This document shows, piece by piece, positions 58,057-64,000 of a DNA stretch of 64,000 bases. The notes under the pieces were generated by a model. The model was given only the letters and a program-made list of their open reading frames with translations, ran no database searches and had not been told where the DNA came from. A program made the translations under genes and the position numbers. Source of the stretch: Streptomyces scopuliridis RB72 (GTDB lineage: Bacteria; Actinomycetota; Actinomycetes; Streptomycetales; Streptomycetaceae); NCBI RefSeq assembly GCF_000718095.1, contig NZ_JOEI01000009.1, positions 403,367-467,366 of the forward strand, given 5' to 3'. The stretch's first letter is position 1, and every line of letters begins with the position of its first letter.

Positions 58057-58542
58057 TCACCGGTCGTGGAGCACCTTCGGACGCGTCACCGCCACCACCG
58101 TAAGGACCTCGTCCAGTCCTTTGAAATCATCCGGGTTCGTGGTGAACAGCGGCAGATCCTCGGCGATCGCGATGGCCGCGATCATCAGGTCCGCGACGCG
58201 GCGCCTCGGCTTGCGGCCGGCGGCGATCACGCCGGCGCAGACCCTGCCGTAGATACGGGCCGCTTCAGCACTGAAGGGGATGGGATCGAACTCGTTCTCG
58301 GCGCGCTGGAGCACATCGAGCCTCCTGGCCCGCTCGGCGTGCTCGTCATAGTCGCTCTGCTCCTCGTTCCTGCGGACCTCATGGGGTCCAGCGGACAACT
58401 CGGCCAGAGTGACGGCGCTGATTGCCATCTCTTCAGGCAGCTCCGCCGGGTCCACCCACTTGCGCAGGATCATGATGTTGGTGTCGAGCAGGCCCTGTCG
58501 ATGCTGCTGCCCCCCAGCGGGGAGTGGATGCTCAACGGACAT
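58057..58542 (-). CDS. PIN-domain ribonuclease toxin, VapC type
   Basis: A 161-residue PIN-domain protein. Acidic residues in the expected order: LLDTNIMI (Asp, about residue 20), VTLAELSAGP (Glu), RVADLMIAAIAIAEDLPLFTTNPDDFKGL (Asp for ADxxIAA, and the final NPDDF). VapC toxins cleave RNA. ATG 58542 lies inside the end of the antitoxin gene (11-bp overlap), the usual translational coupling. Confidence 0.9.
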   Translation of the reverse strand: MSVEHPLPAGGQQHRQGLLDTNIMILRKWVDPAELPEEMAISAVTLAELSAGPHEVRRNEEQSDYDEHAERARRLDVLQRAENEFDPIPFSAEAARIYGRVCAGVIAAGRKPRRRVADLMIAAIAIAEDLPLFTTNPDDFKGLDEVLTVVAVTRPKVLHDR

Positions 58543-58801
58543 AGGGGTCGTCCGTCTCCTGCTCGGCTGTGCCGTCCTGGTCCGCACGGAAGGCATCAAT
58601 GGAGATGTCGGGCGCGGTGCGGGACATCGCCGCGAACTCTCCCCGTGGCACGAATCGCCTGCGCCGCCGTAGCGGGATCAGCTCACCGATCTGGTGCCCG
58701 TCGCGGGTGACCGTGAACGACTGCCCGCTCTGAACGGCATCCATGATCTCTTTGGATCTGTTGCGGAGATCACGCTGGGTGATCTCTGGCTGCGCGGTCA
58801 T
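58532..58801 (-). CDS. Phd/YefM-type antitoxin
   Basis: An 89-residue antitoxin. The start MTAQPEITQRDLRNRSKEIMDAVQSGQSFTVTRDGHQIGELIPL is the classic Phd/YefM DNA-binding fold, followed by a Arg-rich link and an acidic, probably unfolded toxin-binding tail (ISIDAFRADQDGTAEQETDDPYVR). ATG 58801 has AGGA upstream. It precedes and overlaps the VapC gene and should repress the operon. Confidence 0.92.
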   Translation of the reverse strand: MTAQPEITQRDLRNRSKEIMDAVQSGQSFTVTRDGHQIGELIPLRRRRRFVPRGEFAAMSRTAPDISIDAFRADQDGTAEQETDDPYVR

Positions 58802-59146
58802 ACGACGCATCCTACGTGAAGGGTGCTGCACCGTGCCACCGCGTGCCACATGCGGCGGCGGACACCTGCCCGAGGCACCAGGCATCGAGTGCGTCGGCAC
58901 GCCTGGCGCGGCGACGGGATGACGCCCCCGGCGTCGCGGCGGACGCCCCCGTCCCGGCGCCCGCCGGGCCACCGCGGTACCCGAGTGCGGAGTCGGCGCG
59001 GCTGCTCGACCAGGTCGTCGACTGTCCCCATTGGGCTCGGCTCCTCCCGCAGCCATGAGAGCAGTGACAGACCGCGCTTTCGGGCACATGGGGCTGAATT
59101 ACCCTGTCCTCCAAGCTTGTTGTCTACCTTGAAGGAAGTGCGCGTG
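58802..59146. other. Divergent gap with possible gene remnant
   Basis: This 345-bp stretch holds the promoters of the antitoxin and nuclease genes. On the plus strand 58816-59058 keeps high third-position GC and would encode an 80-residue Ala/Pro/Arg-rich peptide ending QVVDCPHWARLLPQP; it has no clear ribosome site and may be a decayed gene end. Confidence in any product is low. Confidence 0.3.
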
Positions 59147-60172
59147 ATGCGGGTGCTGATATCCCCGTCGTACGGAAGCTCCGGAACCCGGCGCCACTGG
59201 TCCGACACGGTCGACCAGGAAATCCCCTTCACCGAGCACCGTTACGTCGAGGTGCTCGCCCCGGAGCAGCGTGAGCAGCTCACGGCACTGCACCCGGAGG
59301 AGCGTGCCCGCTTCTGGGGAGCCACCGCGAGCCACGACAAGAAGATGGCCGATGTGGCGACGGGGGACATCGTCCTCTTCACGGGACAGAATCAGGTCCG
59401 TGCGGTGGGCGAAGTCGGCGCGGTCTTCCGTAATCGCTCACTCGCCGATCTGTTGTGGCCGCCAAAGCACGGCGAGAAGAGCTGGCACACCGTGTACAGC
59501 CTGCTGGACGTCGTCCCCGCAGACATTCCCTACTCCCAACTCAACGCCACCATTGGCTACAAGCCGGCCCATAACTTTCCCGGTCAAATGGTCTTGCGGG
59601 ACGACAAGGCCCGGTCGGTTCTCGAAGAGTTCATGATCACGCCCGGTACTGAATGGAGCCGGGCCACCGATGGCCCGCCCGAGTCCCGCGACTCCTCGTC
59701 CCGGCAAGCCGTGCGCGTCGCGGCGGCGGAAGAAATGCGTACCCGCACCGCCAGTTACGAACGTACCCGCCGACTGGTCGTCGTCGAGCGCCTCGAATCC
59801 GAGCTCGTCAGCGAATTCAAGCTGCACCTCACTGCTCAAGGCCAGATCCCGACGCGTTTCTACTGCCCCTCGGGAGTCAGTGACATATACGTCGAGAACG
59901 CGGGTGACGCGGAACTGATAGAAGCCAAGAGCAAGCCCACCCACCACCACATACGCCAAGCCCTTGGTCAGTTGTTGGACTACGCCCCGCACAGCCCACA
60001 GCCGATTCAGCGGCTTGCAGGCTTGTTCCCGAGTTCACCGTCCCGCGCCGATGCCGGACTGCTGCACCGCTACGGAATTGATGTCATCCACCGCGAGAGT
60101 CCGGGAATCTTCCACCGGCTCCCCGCCTCGCACGGGACGCGGGAACTCATGCGGCGAATCTGGTCGGCGTAG
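59147..60172 (+). CDS. Putative EVE/PUA-like plus PD-(D/E)XK nuclease
   Basis: A 341-residue protein. ATG 59147 (or GTG 59144) follows AAGGAAG. Residues 1-165 resemble an EVE/PUA-type reader fold (RFWGATASHDKKMADVATGD, then IVLFTGQNQVRAVGEVGAVF, and WHTVYSLLDV). A charged linker (about 175-205) follows. Residues 210-300 carry a restriction-enzyme-like core: ELVSEFKLHL, GVSDIYVE (Asp246), AELIEAKSK (Glu259, Lys261) and HIRQALGQLLDYA. Together these would suit a modification-dependent restriction enzyme. No named family is recognised; function is inferred. It is divergent from the toxin-antitoxin pair. Confidence 0.7.
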   Translation: MRVLISPSYGSSGTRRHWSDTVDQEIPFTEHRYVEVLAPEQREQLTALHPEERARFWGATASHDKKMADVATGDIVLFTGQNQVRAVGEVGAVFRNRSLADLLWPPKHGEKSWHTVYSLLDVVPADIPYSQLNATIGYKPAHNFPGQMVLRDDKARSVLEEFMITPGTEWSRATDGPPESRDSSSRQAVRVAAAEEMRTRTASYERTRRLVVVERLESELVSEFKLHLTAQGQIPTRFYCPSGVSDIYVENAGDAELIEAKSKPTHHHIRQALGQLLDYAPHSPQPIQRLAGLFPSSPSRADAGLLHRYGIDVIHRESPGIFHRLPASHGTRELMRRIWSA

Positions 60173-60681
60173 GACAAGATCCAGCGGCCAGTGGACTCAC
60201 TCACGGCGCTGTCCCGGATCCCGCAGGCGCCGATCTCGGAAATGAGCCCAACGCCGCTGACCTCGATCTTTCGTGACAGCCCGTCGAGTTCTTCGGCGGA
60301 CCGTTTCGGTTGTCCGGGGCCGACTGGGCATAGCGGCGGCCCGGCTGTCGCAGCGTCGGCTTCCCGCTCGTCCCCCACGTACTCCGCGATCAGGACCGTG
60401 CGGCCGCCGATGCGCTGCGGCTCGGGCTCGATGAGTCGTCTGACCCGCGTGGCCTGGGCCTGTTCGGAGGCGAGCAGGCGCTCAAGGCTCCTCCGCTCGC
60501 TGTCGAGCGCAGCGAGCATCTGCGTGCGAGTGCGTTCGAAGTCGGGCTCGACCTCGACGCCGAGGTCGTGGCGCAGGGTGACCCGCAACAGGTACACCCC
60601 GTCGGACAGTGGGCCGGTGAACCAATCTTTGGCCCGGCAAGCGTGGTCACATCCACGAGATCCCCCAACTCGTCCATTCAT
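60070..60681 (-). CDS. Unknown helical protein, possibly frameshifted at its 5' end
   Basis: About 203 residues from ATG 60681. The part from about residue 20 has strong coding bias and reads DWFTGPLSDGVYLLRVTLRHDLGVEVEPDFERTRTQMLAALDSERRSLERLLASEQAQATRVRRLIEPEPQ, suggesting a beta strand then a coiled coil. The first 17 residues look unnatural (Cys/Arg-rich), while the overlapping frame from ATG 60677 gives MDELGDLVDVTTLAGPK, which would join smoothly through a -1 shift near 60626. The 3' end overlaps the nuclease gene by 103 bp tail-to-tail. No family recognised. Confidence 0.5.
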   Translation of the reverse strand: MNGRVGGSRGCDHACRAKDWFTGPLSDGVYLLRVTLRHDLGVEVEPDFERTRTQMLAALDSERRSLERLLASEQAQATRVRRLIEPEPQRIGGRTVLIAEYVGDEREADAATAGPPLCPVGPGQPKRSAEELDGLSRKIEVSGVGLISEIGACGIRDSAVSESTGRWILSYADQIRRMSSRVPCEAGSRWKIPGLSRWMTSIP

Positions 60682-60903
60682 CTGCCCGCGAGCAGCGGCT
60701 GAAGACGGCACGACGGCCCCCAGCAACGCTCAGGCTCCCCACCCGCGGCGTGGTCCAAGACCGGGACGACGATAAGGAGGAGTGGGCCCGCTTGGCTCCA
60801 ACGAGTCTCATCACCTGCGGGAATGCCCCAAGATCCTGTCCACAGCTCGTCCACGGACCCCGGCATACGGCGGCTTCCGGCGGCATCCGCCTGCACATAC
60901 GCG

Positions 60904-60943
60904 AAGACCCCGGCCTCAGCGTTTCCGCTGGTGACGGGGTCTT
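60904..60943 (-). terminator. Terminator of the tRNA-Arg gene
   Basis: AAGACCCCG (60904-60912) and CGGGGTCTT (60935-60943) enclose a second stem CAGCG-TTTC-CGCTG (60917-60930). It begins 18 bases after the tRNA 3' end on the transcribed strand. Confidence 0.75.
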
Positions 60944-60961
60944 TGGGCACCTCCTACAAGG

Positions 60962-61033
60962 TGCCCCCGGCAGGATTCGAACCTGCGCACACGGCTCCGG
61001 AGGCCGTTGCTCTATCCCCTGAGCTACGGGGGC
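60962..61033 (-). tRNA. tRNA-Arg (anticodon CCG)
   Basis: A complete cloverleaf on the minus strand: acceptor GCCCCCG/CGGGGGC with discriminator A, D-arm GCTCAGGGGATAGAGC, anticodon arm ACGGC-CTCCGGA-GCCGT (anticodon CCG) and T-arm with GGTTCGAATCC. The CCA end is not encoded. It reads CGG codons, abundant in this genome. Its 3' end faces the toxin-antitoxin/nuclease segment, a usual site for integration. Confidence 0.96.
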
Positions 61034-61135
61034 GCGTCGCCGTGGTGCTTGGCGACGAAAGAAACCCTACCAGCTTCGGTGGGGTGGCTGTGAACAGGTA
61101 TTTCCAGGTCCGGCGGGCCGGGTGGGAGTGAGGGG

Positions 61136-61789
61136 TCAGGCGCGGAGGTAGGTGAGGACCGCCAGGACGCGGCGGTGGGTGTCGTCGGCCGGGGGGAGGT
61201 TCAGTTTGGCGAGGATGTTGCCGATGTGTTTGCCCACGGCTGCCTCGGAGACGACGAGTTGGCGGGCTATGGCCGCGTTGGATTTGCCCTCGGCGACCAG
61301 GGCGAGGACCTCGCGCTCGCGGGGGGTCAGGCGTTCCAGGGGGTCTCGGCGGCGGCGGAGCAGGTGGCGGACCACTTCCGGGTCGACGACCGTGCCGCCG
61401 GAGGCCACGGACTGGAGGGCGGTTTCGAAGTCCTCCACCTGGCCCACGCGGTCCTTGAGGAGGTAGCCGACGCCGGAGCCGTCGCCGGAGTCGAGGAGTT
61501 CGGCGGCGTAGGTGCGCTGGACGTACTGGCTGAGGACGAGCACCGGGAGGGAGGGCTGCCGTTCGCGGAGGCGGACCGCCGCGTGGAGGCCCTCGTCCTG
61601 GAAGCCCGGGGGCATCCGTACGTCGGTGACCACGATGTCCGGGGTGTGCTCCGCCACCGCCGTCAGCAGGGCGGGCGCGTCGCCCACCGCCGCGGCGACC
61701 TTGTGGCCGAAGCGGTCCAGCAGGGCGATCAGGCCTTCTCGGAGCAGCACGCTGTCCTCGGCCAGCACGATGCGCAGCGTTCGGTCCAC
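61136..61789 (-). CDS. LuxR-type response regulator, orphan
   Basis: A 217-residue regulator: receiver with [40 protein letters not shown] and VGYLLKDRV (Lys), then [45 protein letters not shown] as DNA-binding domain. No kinase gene is adjacent. It lies between the tRNA and the Ku gene, transcribed in the same direction as Ku. Confidence 0.93.
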   Translation of the reverse strand: MDRTLRIVLAEDSVLLREGLIALLDRFGHKVAAAVGDAPALLTAVAEHTPDIVVTDVRMPPGFQDEGLHAAVRLRERQPSLPVLVLSQYVQRTYAAELLDSGDGSGVGYLLKDRVGQVEDFETALQSVASGGTVVDPEVVRHLLRRRRDPLERLTPREREVLALVAEGKSNAAIARQLVVSEAAVGKHIGNILAKLNLPPADDTHRRVLAVLTYLRA

Positions 61790-61835
61790 TCGCGCAGTGT
61801 GCCATCCGGGGCGAGGGCGCCGCCGGGGACTCCGC

Positions 61836-62870
61836 TCAGGCCGAGGCGCGCTTCCTGCCGCCGGAGGCCGTCTTCGAGGCTGTCTTCGAGGCCGACTTCG
61901 AAGCTGTCTTCGCGGCTGTCTTGGCGGCTGTCTTCGTGGTTGATTTCGTGGCCGATTTGGCGGCTGTCTTCGACGCCGACTTGGACGCGGTCTTCTTCGC
62001 GGCCGGAGTCGCCGCCGTCTTCTTCGACGCCGCCCTCTTCGCTGTCTTCTTCGCCGGGAGCCGCGTCACCTCCGCGACCTCGTCGCCCTCCGCCCGCCCC
62101 TCCTTTGCCGCGCGCACGCTGTTCTCCAGCGCCGCCATCAGGTCGAGGACCTTCCCTCCCCCGCCCGCCGCCGGCTCCAATACCGGTGCCGGCGCGCCTT
62201 CCGCCTTGGCTGCGATCATTTCCTCGACCGCCACCCGGTAGTCGTCGTGCAGCGAGTCGAGGTCGACCGAGCCGAGCGTGTCCATCAGGGCGTCGGCCAG
62301 GTCGAGTTCGGCCTCCCGTACGGTGACGTCCGTCTCCGGCGCGACGCCCTCCGGGGCGCGGATCTCGTCCGGCCAGAGCAGGCCGTGCATCGCGATCACG
62401 TCCTCGACCACCCGCAGCATCCCGAGCCGCTCCCGCCCCCGCAGGGCGAACTTGGCGACGGCCACCTTCTGGCTGCGCTTCAGCGCCTCGCGCAGCAGGG
62501 TGTACGGCTTGGCCGCGGGCACTCCGGCGGCGGAGAGGTAGTACGCCGTGTCCATCTGGAGCGGATCGATCGAGTCCGCCGGGACGAACGCGACGATCTC
62601 GATCGTCTTCGCCGTCGGCAGCGGCAGCGCGGCCAGATCGTCGTCGGTGATCGGGATCATGGACCCGTCGGCATCCTCGTACGCCTTGCCGATCTCCGGC
62701 GTCGCCACCTCCTCGCCGTCCAGCTCGCAGACCTTCTTGTAGCGGATACGGCCGCCGTCCGCCTTGTGGATCTGCCGGAAGGAGATCGAGTGGTTCTCGG
62801 TGGCGTTGACCAGTTTGATCGGGATGCTGACCAGCCCGAAGGAGATCGCGCCGTTCCATATGGATCGCAC
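61836..62870 (-). CDS. ku: Non-homologous end-joining protein Ku
   Basis: A 344-residue DNA-end-binding protein: [55 protein letters not shown] is the Ku core start, and the dimer core continues to about residue 255. From about 275 there is a Lys/Ala/Ser/Thr tail of histone-H1-like repeats ([19 protein letters not shown]...), as in other actinobacterial Ku proteins, which should add DNA binding. It is divergent from the LigD-type polymerase gene with a 50-bp gap. Confidence 0.96.
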   Translation of the reverse strand: MRSIWNGAISFGLVSIPIKLVNATENHSISFRQIHKADGGRIRYKKVCELDGEEVATPEIGKAYEDADGSMIPITDDDLAALPLPTAKTIEIVAFVPADSIDPLQMDTAYYLSAAGVPAAKPYTLLREALKRSQKVAVAKFALRGRERLGMLRVVEDVIAMHGLLWPDEIRAPEGVAPETDVTVREAELDLADALMDTLGSVDLDSLHDDYRVAVEEMIAAKAEGAPAPVLEPAAGGGGKVLDLMAALENSVRAAKEGRAEGDEVAEVTRLPAKKTAKRAASKKTAATPAAKKTASKSASKTAAKSATKSTTKTAAKTAAKTASKSASKTASKTASGGRKRASA

Positions 62871-62920
62871 GTTCCATCCCTTTCATCCGAGATTCACGAA
62901 ATATATGGGATTCTCATCGT

Positions 62921-63805
62921 ATGACGCCGATCACAGAGGTGGAGGGGCGACGCCTGGCGCTCAGCAATCTGGACAAGGTCCTCTACACCGCCACCGGCAC
63001 CACCAAAGGCGAGGTCCTGCACTACTACGCCCGTACGGCGGCCCCCCTGCTGGCCCATCTCGCCGACCGGCCCGTCTCCTTCCTCCGCTACCCGGACGGG
63101 CCCGACGGGCAGCTCTTCTTCACCAAGAACCCGCCGCCCGGTACGCCCGACTGGGTACGGATCGCCGAGGTGCCCAGGAGGACGGCCGACACCGGCCGGC
63201 AGGTGGTGGTGGAGGACCTCGCGTCGCTGATGTGGGCGGCAAACCTGGTCGTGGAGTTCCATACGCATCAGTGGCGCGCCGACGCGCCCGAGCGCGCCGA
63301 CAGGCTCGTACTCGATCTGGACCCCGGGGCGCCCGCCACCGCCGTGGAGTGCTGCGCGGTGGCGCTCTGGCTGCGGGAGCGGCTGGGTGCGGACGGGCTG
63401 GAGGCGTACGTGAAGACCTCGGGGTCGAAGGGGCTGCATGTCCTCGTACCACTGGAGCGCGCCCCCTCCGCGGAGGTCTCGGCGTACGCCAAGGGTCTGG
63501 CCGTCGAGGCGGAGGCGGCGATGCCGGAGCTAGTGGTGCACCGGATGCGGCGCTCGCTGCGGCCCGGGAAGGTCTTCGTCGACCACAGCCAGAACGCCGC
63601 CGCGAAGACCACCGCGGCGCCCTACACGCTGCGCGCCAGGGCGGAGCCGACCGTCTCCACGCCCGTGACCTGGGAAGAGGTCGCCGGCTGTACGGACGCC
63701 GGGCAGCTGGTCTTCCGGCTGGGGGACATCGAGGGGCGGCTGGAGCGGTACGGGGACCTCCTCGGCCCGCTCACCGACCCCGACAGCGCCGCGCCGCTGC
63801 CCTGA
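62921..63805 (+). CDS. ligD: LigD-type primase-polymerase (NHEJ polymerase)
   Basis: A 294-residue archaeo-eukaryotic primase-like polymerase that fills gaps at broken ends with ribo- or deoxynucleotides. Motifs: LSNLDKVLYTATGTTKGEVLHYYARTAAPLLAHLADRP, NPPPGTPDW, ADRLVLDLDPGAPAT (catalytic DLDP), KTSGSKGLHVLVPL and VFVDHSQNAAAKTTAAPYTLRARAEPTVSTPVTWEE. Only the polymerase domain is present; no ligase or phosphoesterase domain is fused, so a separate ligase must complete repair. Confidence 0.96.
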   Translation: MTPITEVEGRRLALSNLDKVLYTATGTTKGEVLHYYARTAAPLLAHLADRPVSFLRYPDGPDGQLFFTKNPPPGTPDWVRIAEVPRRTADTGRQVVVEDLASLMWAANLVVEFHTHQWRADAPERADRLVLDLDPGAPATAVECCAVALWLRERLGADGLEAYVKTSGSKGLHVLVPLERAPSAEVSAYAKGLAVEAEAAMPELVVHRMRRSLRPGKVFVDHSQNAAAKTTAAPYTLRARAEPTVSTPVTWEEVAGCTDAGQLVFRLGDIEGRLERYGDLLGPLTDPDSAAPLP

Positions 63806-63915
63806 GCCCCACGCAATCCAAGCAGGACCTAGTGCCGCGACCGGCAATGTTTGCCCGGTCGGAGCGGCGTCCGGTGCGTGTGATCGCAAGGCGGCCGGGA
63901 GCCCTTGTAGCGGAG
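63806..63915. other. Short gap with imperfect hairpin
   Basis: GACCGGCA (63839-63846) and TGCCCGGTC (63851-63859) form an imperfect stem about 34 bases after the polymerase stop, perhaps its terminator or the end of an insertion element that continues past the window. Confidence 0.35.
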
Positions 63916-64000
63916 CTACCTGGGCTTTGCTGTGGGTATGTCGCGGTGGCAGGTGGGGCAGGCGCCGGTCCAGGTTGCGAGGAGGGTCTGTAGTTCGCGG
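63916..64000 (-). CDS. C-terminal end of an unidentified protein, cut by window edge
   Basis: The last 28 codons read RELQTLLATWTGACPTCHRDIPTAKPR then stop. The CPTCH pattern suggests a metal site. It is reminiscent of C-terminal ends of some Streptomyces transposases, but I cannot confirm this from so short a piece. The 5' part lies beyond base 64000. Confidence 0.45.
   Translation of the reverse strand, partial: RELQTLLATWTGACPTCHRDIPTAKPR

Noticed and set aside
58798..59232. 144-codon minus-strand frame over the nuclease promoter
   Set aside because: Overlaps the start of the nuclease gene and has an Arg/Cys-rich shadow-like composition.
60678..60950. 90-codon minus-strand frame between the unknown gene and tRNA-Arg
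   Set aside because: It runs through the tRNA terminator hairpin, has no ribosome site and no recognisable features.

Overview
The window is chromosomal DNA of a Streptomyces or a very close relative. GC content is very high with strong third-position GC bias, GTG and TTG starts are common, and purine-rich Shine-Dalgarno sites (GGAGG/AAGGAG) sit ahead of most genes. The gene order is that of the actinobacterial core block known from Mycobacterium as argS-lysA-thrA-thrC-thrB-rho-rpmE-prfA-hemK-sua5-rfe-atpIBEFHAGDC-(DUF2550)...cobO...nucS, here running right to left from about 49 kb to 4 kb. I see about 67 protein genes, one pseudogene and one tRNA.

Layout. 1-1.9 kb: an ABC-2 type exporter, with its ATPase cut by the window edge. 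2-4.9 kb: a zinc-ribbon-like small protein, a luciferase-like monooxygenase, an SCO5389-type protein and the mismatch endonuclease nucS. 5.2-7 kb: an inserted TetR/quinone-oxidoreductase pair. 7.2-10.3 kb: a membrane-anchored P-loop ATPase and a STAS protein. 10.4-14.3 kb: 3-hydroxyacyl-CoA dehydrogenase, TetR, a drug-type ABC exporter and cobalamin adenosyltransferase. 14.4-18.3 kb: an accessory block (Rhs remnant, esterase, ABM monooxygenase, AraC, SDR). 18.6-23.3 kb: a membrane protein and the chiS-chiR-chiC chitinase locus with paired 12-bp promoter repeats. 23.3-31.8 kb: DUF2550 gene and the complete atp operon. 32-38.6 kb: GlcNAc-1-P transferase, glyA, an LMW-PTP-like protein, threonylcarbamoyl-AMP synthase, prmC, prfA, rpmE. 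38.8-42.4 kb: LCP protein and rho. 42.7-48.9 kb: thrB, thrC, hom, lysA and an ArgRS-derived gene (nrtL) in the argS position. 49-57.8 kb: response regulator, MerR/MFS pair, MazG-like and HIT proteins, PGRP amidase, and a two-component group with one intact and one degenerate sensor. 58-61 kb: a Phd/VapC-type toxin-antitoxin pair, a putative EVE/PUA-like plus PD-(D/E)XK nuclease, an unknown gene and tRNA-Arg(CCG). 61.1-63.8 kb: an orphan response regulator and the NHEJ pair Ku / LigD-type polymerase. A gene fragment runs off the right edge.

How the genes work together. Most of the window is housekeeping: ATP synthesis, aspartate-family amino acids, translation termination, transcription termination and cell-wall precursor transfer. 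Two genome-maintenance systems are also present (NucS mismatch cleavage; Ku-LigD end joining). The strongest candidate for an undescribed system is the 58-61 kb segment against the 3' end of tRNA-Arg. It combines a toxin-antitoxin pair with a two-domain protein whose C-terminal half has a convincing PD-(D/E)XK signature and whose N-terminal half resembles an EVE/PUA-type reader, as expected for a modification-dependent restriction enzyme. That function is an inference from motifs only. Other points of note are an LMW phosphatase with Ser in place of the catalytic Cys, a strong hairpin between atpD and atpC, a 15-bp tandem repeat that builds a pentapeptide tail on the MazG-like protein, and a cluster of GC-rich repeats beside nucS.
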